Shown here one piece after another: positions 10,580 through 22,800 of a stretch of DNA of 64,000 nt. The DNA comes from Merluccius polli (taxonomy: Eukaryota > Chordata > Actinopteri > Gadiformes > Merlucciidae): the NCBI GenBank assembly GCA_030340625.1, contig JAOPHQ010005694.1:344501-408500 (forward strand). The letters are read 5' to 3'. The notes below the pieces were generated by a model. It had not been told where the DNA came from. It searched no databases and was given only the letters and a program-made list of their open reading frames with translations. The translations under genes were made by a program, and so were the position numbers. How positions within the stretch are numbered: position 1 is the first letter of the stretch; the number at the start of each line of letters is the position of its first letter.

Positions 10580-13500
10580 CGCTGAGACGGCTGTGTAACA
10601 ACCACACAACATGCTCTAGTTAGCTGTATAACGTTCCTCTCTTCGCAGCATCTCACTGTGTGTGCGTGGGTGCATGTGCGTGTGTGTGTGCGTGGGTGCA
10701 TGTGTGTGTGTGTGTACGTGGCTGCATGTGTGTGTGTGTGCGTGGCTGCATGTGCGTGCGTGCGTGTGTGGGGGGGTGTGTTGAATGCTTTGCGGATCAA
10801 AAGCTGAAACGCTGAAAGATGGGTACATCTGGGTTACCCGTAGTGCACTGCAGGAGGCCCCAATGTTGCGGGAGAATGGTAGGAGCGGTAATGAACTCTA
10901 TGCGCTGTGTCAAGCAGGGGTAATGGCTTTCTCCTGCGCTAGGCCCTGTGTGTGCACTCGCTCTGTGAAGGCGCATGTGTGGCTAAAGAGATAGGTGCAA
11001 GTAAATTGGATAACTCCTCCTGGGTTTTAACAGTTAAAGGGGAGGATGTGGGACAAACATTTCTGGTCGTTTCACCTTTGCCAGCTTGGAAACTTGCTGG
11101 AGTAATCATTTGGGGACCAGGAGAGTATGTGTGTGTTGGTTTCAAACGATGTGAATCACACGTTCTGAGGCTTTGGAGGAGGTCAGAGGAGATGAGACGC
11201 CAAGCATCGCTGCTATAAACAGGAACAGTTGTCATACAGGAAGTATGACAAAAGGATCTACGTGTGGTTGGGAGAAATACCCACCATGGCTGTCATGTCG
11301 TATTATTGTTTGTGACAACATGGGCATCTGTCAGTTGTGACATCCAGGATCTCACAAAAAGCCATTTGCTTTCTTTTTTGCCTTGAAATGAAAACCCTAT
11401 CTCAAAGACCGGGAGATTTCAGAGGGAAGGTGTAGGTGAAGGTGTGTGCGTTTGCAGACCCAGTCAAGACAAAACCAACATGACGTTAAACAAGGCATAT
11501 CTTAGTTTAACATTTTATCACCAGCTTTGTGATTTGTGTTACTTTTCCTGGTTTTATTCTCCTCCTATGTCATGGAGAGAGACAGCTCAAAGAAAGTGCA
11601 TTTCAACCCTCGCTTACATCCTAAATCCTATTACACCTTAATGTGATTGTCAAAATATTTCCCATTCAATTCATTTTTGAATGCAAGGGCGAAGCAGAAT
11701 GGACATGCATTACCGATGCAAAACAGATTCTATTATACAACATGTGCTGCAGACAGCAATGTTTAAGTGTTACTTTAACATTGTCCATTAGTTGTAACCT
11801 GATAAAGAAAGTATTTGAACCTGTGTCACAGGATAGAATATGGAAATGAAACGAACGATTATTTTAACAAATATTGATTAATGATGCTATTTTTGTATAT
11901 TGGTTGTTTCATGTGCATTTTTTTAATATGCAGTTGTTTGATTCTTTGGTGTTGTCTTTTTGTTACATGACAGAGGCTCAAAGTCACTCATTTTATAAAC
12001 TAAGACATCTTTTCAAATATAACAACTGACATTGGGTTGGGTGTCAACAAAATGCAATTGCCTCTCTGTCTTAACACTGCAGTAGGCATTTCAAGTGAAA
12101 GTACATTCTTATTCTAAGTCTATTCAAGTGTTAAATATTATAAGCAGAGACAAAGGCATTGTTGTTATCACCCTTTGTATGATTTTGTTTTTTGATTTGG
12201 GTTTTGTTTTTCTTCATCATGATATGACATCTGCAGTGTTTTCAAAACCAGCCTGTGAAAAGCCTGTTACGGAAATGCCAACAATCGTTTTACTTCTAAT
12301 CCAATAGATGGCATTGTATAGCATAACTCGTCTCACTATATCACTCCACTACTTATTCTTGGATGTAAATATGCAAGGGATTTAACATATAAATGTCTAT
12401 ATTGCACATCTGGTGGCAATTACTTTTGCATTAGCATCATGTTGACATATTCTAGTATTGGATAACTTTTTTAAACTGTTTTGCCTTTTTCAACTTGGTA
12501 CATTGAAGGAATTACATCCCTAATTCATCCGCAGTTTCATTTGTTTAGCAGTTTTGTTTTGTTCATCATTCTTTTCACACTTGAACTTTACGCCTTGTAA
12601 ATGATATGTAAATTCTGTTTATTCATCAGTGTTCATCTATTAGTAAGTGTTTGCAGCGAGTAGTGAGAGACACATTTTCAGAATGAGTATAAAGTATTCC
12701 CTCTCATCTATAGACGCACGTCGTCTGTACTCCACTGAGGCGGAAGTACACACTCTAACTGTCTTCTGTCTGCTGTAAGGCAATGTTGGCCATACAAACC
12801 TTCTGGTTTATTTTATTATTTTATGTTTTTTTCAACCAACCACCGTTGACTTTGATTATTCCGGTAGTCTCCTCCTAACCCGTCCCTAGCTATACCTGAC
12901 TCTCTGAGTGGTGGAGGCGTACGCTCTGCAACTGCTGTGTTAGATGTTGTGTTCTGGTAGGTGGCAACACCATCTGATACCTGTCAAGACTCATTTTGTT
13001 TTTGATTTCTTCCTCTTTTTTTTGCTATATGTAAAAGCACTCTGAATATCTATATTAGGTGGTGCACTCCATGCTTCATTCTCTAAAACAAACCTATTTT
13101 TTAAATAAAGAAGAAAAAATGTTGAGAAATCCCATGATACCCTACACTATTTGCCTTTCATGTTTCGTCACTTTCTGCCCTTGGTCTAGTCCCTTATTTC
13201 TTGCCACTGTCAATTACCGAGACCACATTTGATTCGTGTTTGAAGCAGAACCGCTTGTTAAATGGGGGGGGGGGGGGGGGGTGGGTTAGATAGCACTTGG
13301 TGTTCCCCTTGGTCTTGGGGAAATGGTGTCATATGAGAGAAACGAACCTTGACTAAATGTCGTTTCTTTTTTAAGTTCATAAAAAATAAAAAAAACCCAG
13401 CAGGACGCTTTTCGCCTTTTGAGAACAAAGATGAATTAAAACGCAGTCGCGACCCAATTCGAACAATGAGGTTTTCACCGATAAGGTTTTCACATTGAGG

Positions 13501-13717
13501 TTTAAGTTGTAATGTTGACCAATTTGACAACTGTCTATCTTGTGGCGTGAGCAGCATATTTTTGTACTTGGTGTTACCGGGCTGCTTGGCACGGCTCCAT
13601 CCGGGCTTTCCTTCACCGCTCCTTCTATGCAACAAAAAGAGAAAAGAAAAAGAACGACAAACACATGACCTATTTTAGCCTTTGTACAGATTATTTTGTA
13701 TTGGTATCATGTGCTTA

Positions 13718-13723
13718 AATAAA
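13718..13723 (+). terminator. tspan9: Candidate polyadenylation signal AATAAA
   Basis: A canonical hexamer after a TTTGTACAGATTATTTTGTA stretch typical of vertebrate 3' ends. It would give a UTR of about 4.5 kb. The alternative at 13104-13109 would give about 3.9 kb. Confidence 0.35.
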
Positions 13724-13739
13724 AATGAATAGAATCAAT

Positions 13740-15394
13740 GGTGTAAACACGTTTTATGCTAGTTATTTTACGGCGTCTTTACGTTTGTTTTATTCATCTG
13801 TGGCAGCACACATTTCATTAACCCAGTTTGGGAAGCCTTTGGCATTTTCATTGAGATAGTTAACTTTATACACACACTCTGTTGCCTGGCAGTTTAGATG
13901 TAACTGGCAAAGTATTTTTAAAGCACATCTTTCTCAGAACCCGCTCAGCCGTTCAGAAACTCATTGCCGCAACATCATATCGTCTTATGCGTATTTGGCT
14001 TTCTTTTAAAAGGTTACATTTTATAAATGCTTGTGTCCTTTTAATAAACCACCAGTACTAGTCATCCTTCATGCATTACATTTCACACACTTCAAAAGAG
14101 CGGCTCACTCGAAATGAGAACAAAAAAGAGAAAATGTTCAGTAGCTGAAAAAGGTCGGTGTTGAAAGAGAGCCATCTTGAATCTGTGAATACAAACTAGT
14201 AGCAAACTCCATTGTATTCTGGAATAGTGGTTAAAAGATAAATCAAAGTGTGGGAAATCGTTTTCGGGGGAGACAGACGTTGACATATTAGCTGAGGGAC
14301 AACCTTTCTGTGAGTTTACAGCAGAGTGGTGATCGATCAGAAAAACCCCTCGCTTAACATATTCTGTCAACCGCAGTTCCACAGCTTTCTCAATACTGCA
14401 TTTTATACCGAATGAAAAACACCTTTTTGATTTTATTTAGTTTTACACCCTCAGACATGTCTATGTGTGTACCGCCGACCGCTAGTTGGTGCTTACCCCG
14501 TGAGCTGACAGACATCCCTCATCCCATCTGCATTCTTTTTCTGTCAAGCATTGACATCTGACCCGCCAAAACAGATTCCTGCCAGCCTATCTTTTATTCC
14601 TCGGGTCACCGTGCTCGCTGGTTATAGTGATGGAGAAGATAGTATTCAGCAGACAGACACTTCTGTCTAGACAGGGGTTTGTTATTTTGTTGCTGTAGGT
14701 CTTCACTTCTTCACACAATGTTTCATTTTGCGCCGTTCAATAAATCGTGTCGTCCATGCCACATATTTTTCACACAAACAGACCGACTCAGCCAAACGAC
14801 CAACGGCGATGGAAGTGTTTTCTCTCTGCTTTTTGTTAAGAAGACCAAAAAACGTCTTCTAAAAACGTATTTCATAGCTGGCTCCCCCATAATTCGACAA
14901 TATGCGAATAAGTTAAAATCCTCAGTCACCAATAACGCGACACCAGCACCAGCGTTGCTCCGGTGCAATGCTTTCGGATCGTTGCTCTCTCAAACGTACC
15001 TTTGAATAGCGCAAGTGAACCGCCACTTAACATTTTTCTCTCTACTACAAGAGGGGTCCCCTCCTGAGCTTTATCCTCGACGGGGTCCCACTGGATTGTA
15101 TGAGATCTAATGGTTTTTTTTTGTATTATTCCTGGGCGCAGCAGGGAGACGAACAGCGTAGTTTGACCCGCTGAGGGGGAAGTTAAATAAATCTCTATCC
15201 CCTTGCTCTCCTGTGCACCTCCACCTGAACACGGGGAACGCGGGTTCAGTAGAACACAGGCTGGATACTTCCACTTCTGGATGGTTCCCAGCAGACTGCA
15301 GCCACAGATCCTTTCTCTGCAACCTGACCCACGTTGTCAAGTGACAGTTCTGGGCCCCCCCAGCGGCCAGCAAACGTCACAACCCTGCCCACCC

Positions 15395-15431
<37 letters not shown>

Positions 15432-15547
15432 TGCCGCCCGTTGCAACCCAACGCCACAGCAGCTGATTCACACGGTGGCCAGAGAGAACAACTCCTGGTT
15501 GTCGATTTTGCCGACCACAAAACCAACAGCAACGACAATAGCTCACC
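13740..15547. other. Intergenic/promoter stretch between tspan9 and tspan33
   Basis: No exon recognised. A CT microsatellite lies at 15399-15427. The last 400 bp contain an E-box (CAGCTG near 15460) and are moderately CpG-rich, compatible with the tspan33 promoter and 5' UTR. No convincing TATA box was fixed. Confidence 0.4.
15399..15427. repeat. (CT)n microsatellite
   Basis: A CT run 120 bp upstream of the tspan33 start codon, possibly within its 5' UTR or core promoter. Confidence 0.95.
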
Positions 15548-15643
15548 ATGGACCGGACACAGAATCTACAGCGCGCGGAGACGTTCTCCTTCATCAACCC
15601 CTGGATTAGATACTCCCTCTTCTTCTTCAGCTTCTTGTTTTGG
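15548..15643 (+). CDS. tspan33: tspan33 exon 1
   Basis: ATG in good context (CACCATGG) followed by 32 codons: a short cytoplasmic N-terminus (MDRTQNLQRAETFSF) and the first half of helix 1 (SLFFFSFLFW). It ends at TGG|GTAAGC, phase 0. Confidence 0.9.
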
Positions 15644-16610
15644 GTAAGCCGGTTCCCGCCGCTCGAAAGTTTGAGATCTATTTCTTGAGCGCAGCCCAAC
15701 TCTGAGTCAGTTGGAGACATGAATCCATGCCGTCGGACCACCGAGTGGCGTTCACACCGAACGCGTTCATACTGACTGCTCAGTCAACTGATAAATGAGT
15801 GTTTGCATGCAGTCGTTATTCTTGCGAGCAGATTGGTGAGCTAAAGAAACCTTGTAAATAATTGAGGCTCCCCGGGCTGCGAGGGCTACATTAGGCCTTT
15901 GCTGCTCCGTGGAGGCTGATTTACAATCGTAACGCCCAGACTCTCATCATTTCACTGCTGACCCCTCCATTTCAAACCGGCAAACTTCAACAACCTGTGG
16001 GACGCTTCGCTTGGCTACCAATAACTCCTCGTTCAGTTGGAGGAGAAAAACTTCTGAAGTGCAACTTCAAAGCCGCCAAACATTGTACTTTTGAAATGCG
16101 CAATATGCTATCCAGATGAATTGTGAAGTCATTGAGAAAAGATTGTGAACTTCATCATTGTGAATCAGTTCATTATGAGGGGGTGTACACGACTGGAACA
16201 GGAAGACTTGCCAGACAGTAATTCTCTCTGACTCAAACACAAACGCATGCACACGTGCACACACGCACACGTGCACACACACACACGCACACACACACAC
16301 ACGCACACCTGTTGTTACTCCTTTCCTACTTCAGCAATAATTCTGCTGTCGAGGAACAAACCCAAACACAGTTATTTTTCTACACTTCCGTCTTATCTCT
16401 GTTCATCCTGTCTCCCCCACCAAGAACACAGTATCGATGCACATACTCACGCTGCTGCTGGGGTAGGCGGGCGCAGGCAGCCACATGACCCGGGTCATGT
16501 TGTGCTTGTTTGCAGAGACAGGATCAGAAGCGTACGCTGCGGCTATAATCCATTAGGCCCCTTTTGTCCCCCCGCCCCGTACTGCTCAGCCCCGTCCGCT
16601 TTCACCTCGC

Positions 16611-16701
<91 letters not shown>

Positions 16702-19700
16702 ACTCGCTCTCTGAAAGCCTAAAAAACATTGCTGGGATGTTTTCACTGTTTCACTGCTCCTATACTGGATGCTGCACTGTGCACACACCTACTGCACAAA
16801 CACACAGATAAACAAATGGGGTACTAGCATCATTATTTTCTAGTTTATTCAAGGCTTGTCAAAGGAAAGGATGATTACGACGGCCGATGTTATATGTCAC
16901 TTCTTCCTCACCTCCTTCCACCTAGATACAGTAGCTGCTGTATACTAATAGAGACTATATCAGTAACTAACAGTAACTAACATGTACTGTGACAGTTACT
17001 AATGAACACCGTAGCACTAACTCCTCCACTGCAGGCGCTTTGCTTTACCTGGATCTCCCCTCTGCCTAGAGACCTCATTAGCTCTTCTCTTTGGTTCATC
17101 CTTTGCATGTATTAAGGGAATTGTCAACAGTCTGTTGGTGTGATATTGTGCATGCTGTGCACTTTTGTGGCTGGATACAGCATTGCCTTGAAGGATGTTC
17201 TGAAAAACAGAATGACTACTACTAAGGCAAAGAGCCCTAAAACCCTTGCTGCAATATAGACAAATACCTGTGCCCTTTGCTTATTCTCTCGCTCTCGCTC
17301 TCTCGCTCTCTCGCTCTCTTGCTTTTTCTGCTTGTTTCTTTTACAAGCAACTTTATGTTGCCTTGCTGTAATATTCAATCAAATTAGGGAAAAAAATGAA
17401 TTAAAGGTCATCTTGATAAGGCATTGAATAGGCAAAGTTTCACTCAGCACAAAGCTGATAACTCACAAGCCTCAATAGACTCAGACTTCAGACTCAGTTC
17501 AAGACTCAGACAATTAAATAAAATCCATCAAAATGAAAATCTAGAGAAATCATGGACTAGTAAATGCAAATTTGGCTTGCATTATTTGTGTTATTTGTTG
17601 TCTGATTGAGGAGAACGTGTATGTATTTGTCTTCTCTTTCCTATTAGGCTCAATTTGAAAACGGCTTAACGAGGCAATTAAATATTTTACCTTGATGAAG
17701 AAAATCTCACAGAGCGCCATTGGACTTAGCCATGGTGGAAAATTGTATTATATTTCATTCATTTTTAAATGAATGAAAGTATGCTAACATGAAAACGCTG
17801 CTTAATGTGGAGAAATGAAAAGTCAGAATGAGCTTAAATTCATACAATTACTCATCATCATTGGGACATGCTATGATGAGAAGCAAAAGTCTAAAATATT
17901 TCTTTACATATTTGTACAAAGCCAAAAGGGCCAAATTTAGTTTCAAACGAGTCCAAAAAAGAGGACGTGTAGTGAAAAACGAAGAGCAATTAAATTTGAA
18001 GCTGACTTAGTTTGAAGTGTGCTAACATTTTAAGTGCAATTCAAATTAAATAGTAATAATAATATAATAATACATTCAACCTGGAAGCGCCTTTGATGTT
18101 ACTTAAGGACACTTTATAGGGAAGGTTTAAGGACAGGAAACAGACACAAAGAGGGAACACAGGACACAAAACACAGATGGTGAATTGGTGAGTTATTGCA
18201 TTGAGGGCAGTCGTAAAGGCGGTGATGGATTCTGAGTCTCTTATGGATGGTGGTAGTCAAGGTTGTGCCTTTGGTTTCAGCTTCAGAGGGGACAACTCAA
18301 GCGCAAGAAGTGTGCAAGCATGAAAACGTAATGATGTCCTTTTGGAAATATTACGATGTCGTGCTAAATATAATGTCAATTCTAATCATAGCCGCTGTCT
18401 CGGTGGTGCAGCAAAAAGAGCTGTTGGTTATCATTCGATTTCGAGAAAAAATATGGAGAGAACAACAAGCTTTTCTTGTTTTCTCCATCTTGTTTTCTCT
18501 TAATTTGATTTTCTCCTTTTTTCTCTTCATCTCGAGAAAAAAAACACTGAAATTGGAAATCTTTTTTTTCTCATTCTCCGCATATTTATAGGTTTCCACG
18601 GGGAGCAGCCTCAGCGGGACTTGAACCCAGGTCTCCAGCGCTGGTAACCAACAACTCTCTCTGCTGCGCCACCAAGACACCCGTGTTGTTGTGGTCAGGT
18701 TATAATGGACATTACAATTTACACAACATGGTTAGATTTCCAAAAGGACTTATGTTAGGTTTCCATGAACCCAGAATTACAGAGCTGAAACCAACCGCTC
18801 TCTCCTGCTCTCTCCTCTGTGCCACCAGCTATGATCTGGTTGGAGGTTATAACATGACATTGTGTTATCTCCAAAAGTACATTAATACTTTGGGTTTCCA
18901 TGGAGAGCTGCCTCAGCTGGATTTGAACCCAGGTCTCCAGACTTTCGCCACCTGCTCTCTCTGCTTCGCCACCAAGATGAGGGCGCGAAGTGGTCGGAGG
19001 TTATTATGGACAATAAAGGGCTGTAGACGATATCCTGAACATTATTATAGCAGCAAACAACTATTGGCTATGTAGAGATATAGTGGAGTAATGACGTCCT
19101 GACCCGAGAATGAAGGCACACTTCCTCTGTGGGTGTAATCTGAGCTTCTATTTTCTTTGTTTAGGTGTCCAGTCCGGCCGCGCGTTCATGATAAACGCAC
19201 GCGCCGTGCATGAGATGAGTTATGTCCACCGAGTTGGACCGTTCTCTGGGATCAGTTTTCATTCTAGTCGAATGTAACCAAAGTTCTCGAAAACGGCTAA
19301 TTAGCTTATAACGCTAGCTGTGGGGGCAGATATTCATGTAAAATAAATTGTAATTCTATACCACTAACAAGGCTCAAAATCACACCACACTTCCACGGCA
19401 GCATAATGAGGGTCCCGACATGTAAAACAAAGCATTGAGAACTTTGTAAGTGTACAGTTTAATAAAAAAAAGTCATGTGTTAATTTTGACAGCAAATTCT
19501 GATTTAGTCTTAGTCTTAATCTTTTGAATACCACATATTTAGTTTTAGTCATATTTTAGTCATCTGAAATCTTTTAGTCTTAGTCTAGTTTTAGTCGACT
19601 AAATATCATAAGAGTTTTAGTCTTAGTCTAGTCTTAAGTCTTTTAGTCTTAGTCTAGTTTTAGTCAACCAAATATTAGCAGATTTTAGTCGACTAAATCT

Positions 19701-19799
19701 ACAGTGGATTTAGTCGACTAAATGTTTCTCCAGAATTTCCAGTCAGTCTGTTATGGAATGGTATTAAGGTTTGAATATTCAATAGGCTACAGACAAAAA

Positions 19800-19856
<57 letters not shown>

Positions 19857-22800
19857 CTGCTAAAAGATTTTCTTCGTCGACTCTTAGTCGCCATTTGAAG
19901 CTGATAGTCAACTAATCGTCGCACTTTTAATGTAATTATTTCAATTTATTTTTTGGGGCATCAGAAAATGGTTTGAGTTCCAGGGCGAGAGGGTTATAAC
20001 AGAAACACTGTTAACCTTGTGCTACTTTACAGATAATACAACACCGTAATTATCAGCATTTAAAATATCATTTTTACAAGCACATGCACGAAGCGGGCCG
20101 CCTATTAACAACATGGACCAAGCGGTTCTGAAGGAAGGAGATATTGAACACTTTTAATAATCGTATTTAACCGTATAACTGCACACAACTTTATTTAAAA
20201 GCAAGCAAATGGAAAAAATGTTTGTTGGTATTTTCGTGTGGATGTGCGGCTCCTCCGGGGGAGCGGTTAATGTTAATAGTGGTGACCGGGAGGGGTCACC
20301 TTCACGGACGTAGTTACTAGGGATGTGCGACTATGGTCTTGTCTTTAAAAATACAAAAGATGCAGCTTTGCGTTAAATCAGGGCTTGTTGCGACCATGGA
20401 TGTATTCAGTTGCGATGCTTGTATTATTTTTATGTTTTACTTTTTGTGCGACTAATGAAAACTTATTGGACTAAGCCTCTGTTGATCGAGTAAGGGTCGG
20501 TCGACTATTAGGCGACAGCCCTAAACACAACTAAATATAATGTAAACAACTGTTGTGAAAACGTCCTTGAAACTGTGCGATGTTCTGCTCGTGTAACTGC
20601 TGCTGCTGCATTTGCCACGGCTTTTTATAATAGCTCTGCTGCTTCTGCAGGTCAACCTACCTGCAACAGATTCGCTCTGATTGGTTTCTTCCCAACTTGT
20701 CCCACAAACAGAGTAGTTCTGATTGGATCTCTTCTCCATTCGTCCCTCCCTAACATTTTCGACTCGTTTTTATTCGTTGACTGAAGTGTTTAGTTTCGTC
20801 ACAGTCTTCGTCATCATATCTGACTTTTTATTTAGTTTTCGTCTGTGAAAAAGGTTTGTTGACGAATATTTTTCGTCATAGTCTTCTTCAACAAAATTAA
20901 CACTGCTTGTTAGTGGTATAGAATTGCGATTTATTTTACATGAATATCTGCCCCCACAGCTAGCGTTATAAGCTAATTAGCAGTTTTCGAGAACGTTGGT
21001 TACATTCGACTAGAATGAAAACTGATCTCACAGAACGGTCCAACTCGGTGGACATGTGTTATGATCATATGGTCTCATTTTGCGCCAGAATTGTCCTTTA
21101 AGAAGGTAAAGAACACTCCCAATTGTTGTGGTTTGAGATGCTGGTGCTCTAGTGCGACATCTTGTGGCTAAATATATCGTCTATAGCCCCTTTTAATTAG
21201 CACAATATAAAACGATGAGAGCAAAATAGCCAACGAAAAATGTTCTGAAAAAGCGACACGGGAGAATCTAAATTTAAAACTCCATACATCCAATATCACA
21301 CATAATAACTCAAAATCAAAATAAAATCTCCCACATTATGTTCATTTTTTCAAGGTGACCAAGTCTCCTTCAATCCTGGAGGGTTGGCAACCCTACATGT
21401 CATGCTTGGAAATTAAATTGGTTATCGGTCGTGGTGTTTGTTATGTATGGTAACCCATTTTTGCCAGAGCAAAAAAATAAAACAATCACTAAATAAAAAT
21501 AAAAATAAATAGAAAGTTGAAAATGTTGACTTAGTATCTTATAATGATGACTTTGTATCTGACTTAGTATGTCGAAATGATGACTTGCATATCTCATATA
21601 GGCCTAGGCCTATTTATGTCTATATCTAATAATTCTAACATAATTACTATTACGATATACCAGTCACTCATAATTATAACTGCAGAGACTCAATATATAG
21701 GACTATTTCAAATGTGGATTTACAAATGATATAAGAGCCTATTAGCATACATGCAAGTCCATAGGAGGAAAAGGTTCAATTTATTTCCCCAAACAATGTG
21801 TCAGTTGATCCCTGACACACCAGTTGCACCATGATCCCTTGCTAAACTGGTATCTAAAAATGCTTTCATTTTACAGTGAAGTGACATTATTCTAAGGGGG
21901 TGTATTCTACCATCCTACCCTATTAGGCAACTGTACCCTTAAAAGGGTTTTAAAGCTTTGGTGTAGGCCTAGGCTATGTGGCTGAAATAGCATTCATTGA
22001 ATAGCAAATGGAAACACCTGGTCAGTTCATTGTGTGTGTGGTCTCTCACAATCATGTACCATTTGTTAAATCTTGTAGTCTTACTAAGAAGCTTTCTGCT
22101 GAGAGTGGAACACATTCTGCTTATCTTTAGCATTCGACTTCATATATTTTGTATAGATAACACTTATAATACTAAGTTATTACTTTTATGGACTAGAAGA
22201 ACTGACATATAGGAAGACATTGGGAATCGAACTTAGTACCTTTCTGCTGGGAGTCGAGCAAAGTAGCACGACACAGACAATAGACTCCTCCCTTGCAACT
22301 CCTTATTAATACCTACAACAATTACAGAACTCAATTTAAAAATTACCTTTTTACTTTTCGAGGCAATTATACTACTGGCCACTGTCATCCTTGAGCCCCG
22401 AAGCTTATGTCTAAGAAGCATGAGAGCTCACCAATAAGCCAGCTCAACTTGTCTCTTCTGTTTGAGAACATCACCTCTTTGTCCTCTTTCCTGGCCAACG
22501 CATGATTATTTGGGGCTTAACAGTGTCCTCCATTAGAAGCAATAATTACAAGTGCACTTCAATTTCCCATTTGTTACTTTAATACAACATTGGGGCTCAA
22601 ACTAAACACCTTTGTGCTGGGACTCGAGCACACTAGCCACTAGACTATCAAGTCAGTTCTACGTTTCTTTAGTATTCTACTTTATATGTTGTGTAAAGAT
22701 GACATACTTATAATAGTAACTGATTCATTGAATGCATACGATTCTGACTTATGAAGACATTACAAATCGAAAATTCTGCTGGGAGTCAAGTACATTTTCT

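Larger units (their letters stand above)
9168..13735 (+). other. tspan9: Candidate long 3' UTR of tspan9
   Basis: No other gene was recognised between the tspan9 stop codon and 13.7 kb. The tract is AT-rich with simple repeats: CT at 9355-9376, CA at 10137-10188, a C-run at 10549-10579, TG at 10658-10780 and a G-run at 13264-13281. AATAAA hexamers at 13104-13109 and 13718-13723 are plausible ends. UTR status is inferred from position only. Confidence 0.4.
19215..21060. mobile_element. Nested inverted-repeat element (outer)
   Basis: About 155-bp arms at 19215-19370 and 20907-21060 are reverse complements at high identity. Shared segments include TCCACCGAGTTGGACCG, GCTAATTAGCTTATAACGCT and GGGGGCAGATATTCATG. 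Between them lies a second element with GTGTTAATTTTG termini (about 19470-20906), rich in TTTAGTCGACTAAAT repeats, and inside that a third (19854-20523). No transposase frame survives. No clear target-site duplication was found for the outer element. Confidence 0.7.

Noticed and set aside
15337..15741. 134-codon minus-strand ORF opposite tspan33 exon 1
   Set aside because: It is antisense to a confident exon, includes a CT-repeat-derived Arg-Glu run, and shows no domain.
18596..18990. Functional tRNA genes on the minus strand
   Set aside because: A- and B-box-like motifs are present, but there is no acceptor-stem pairing and several degenerate tandem copies occur. They are SINE heads.
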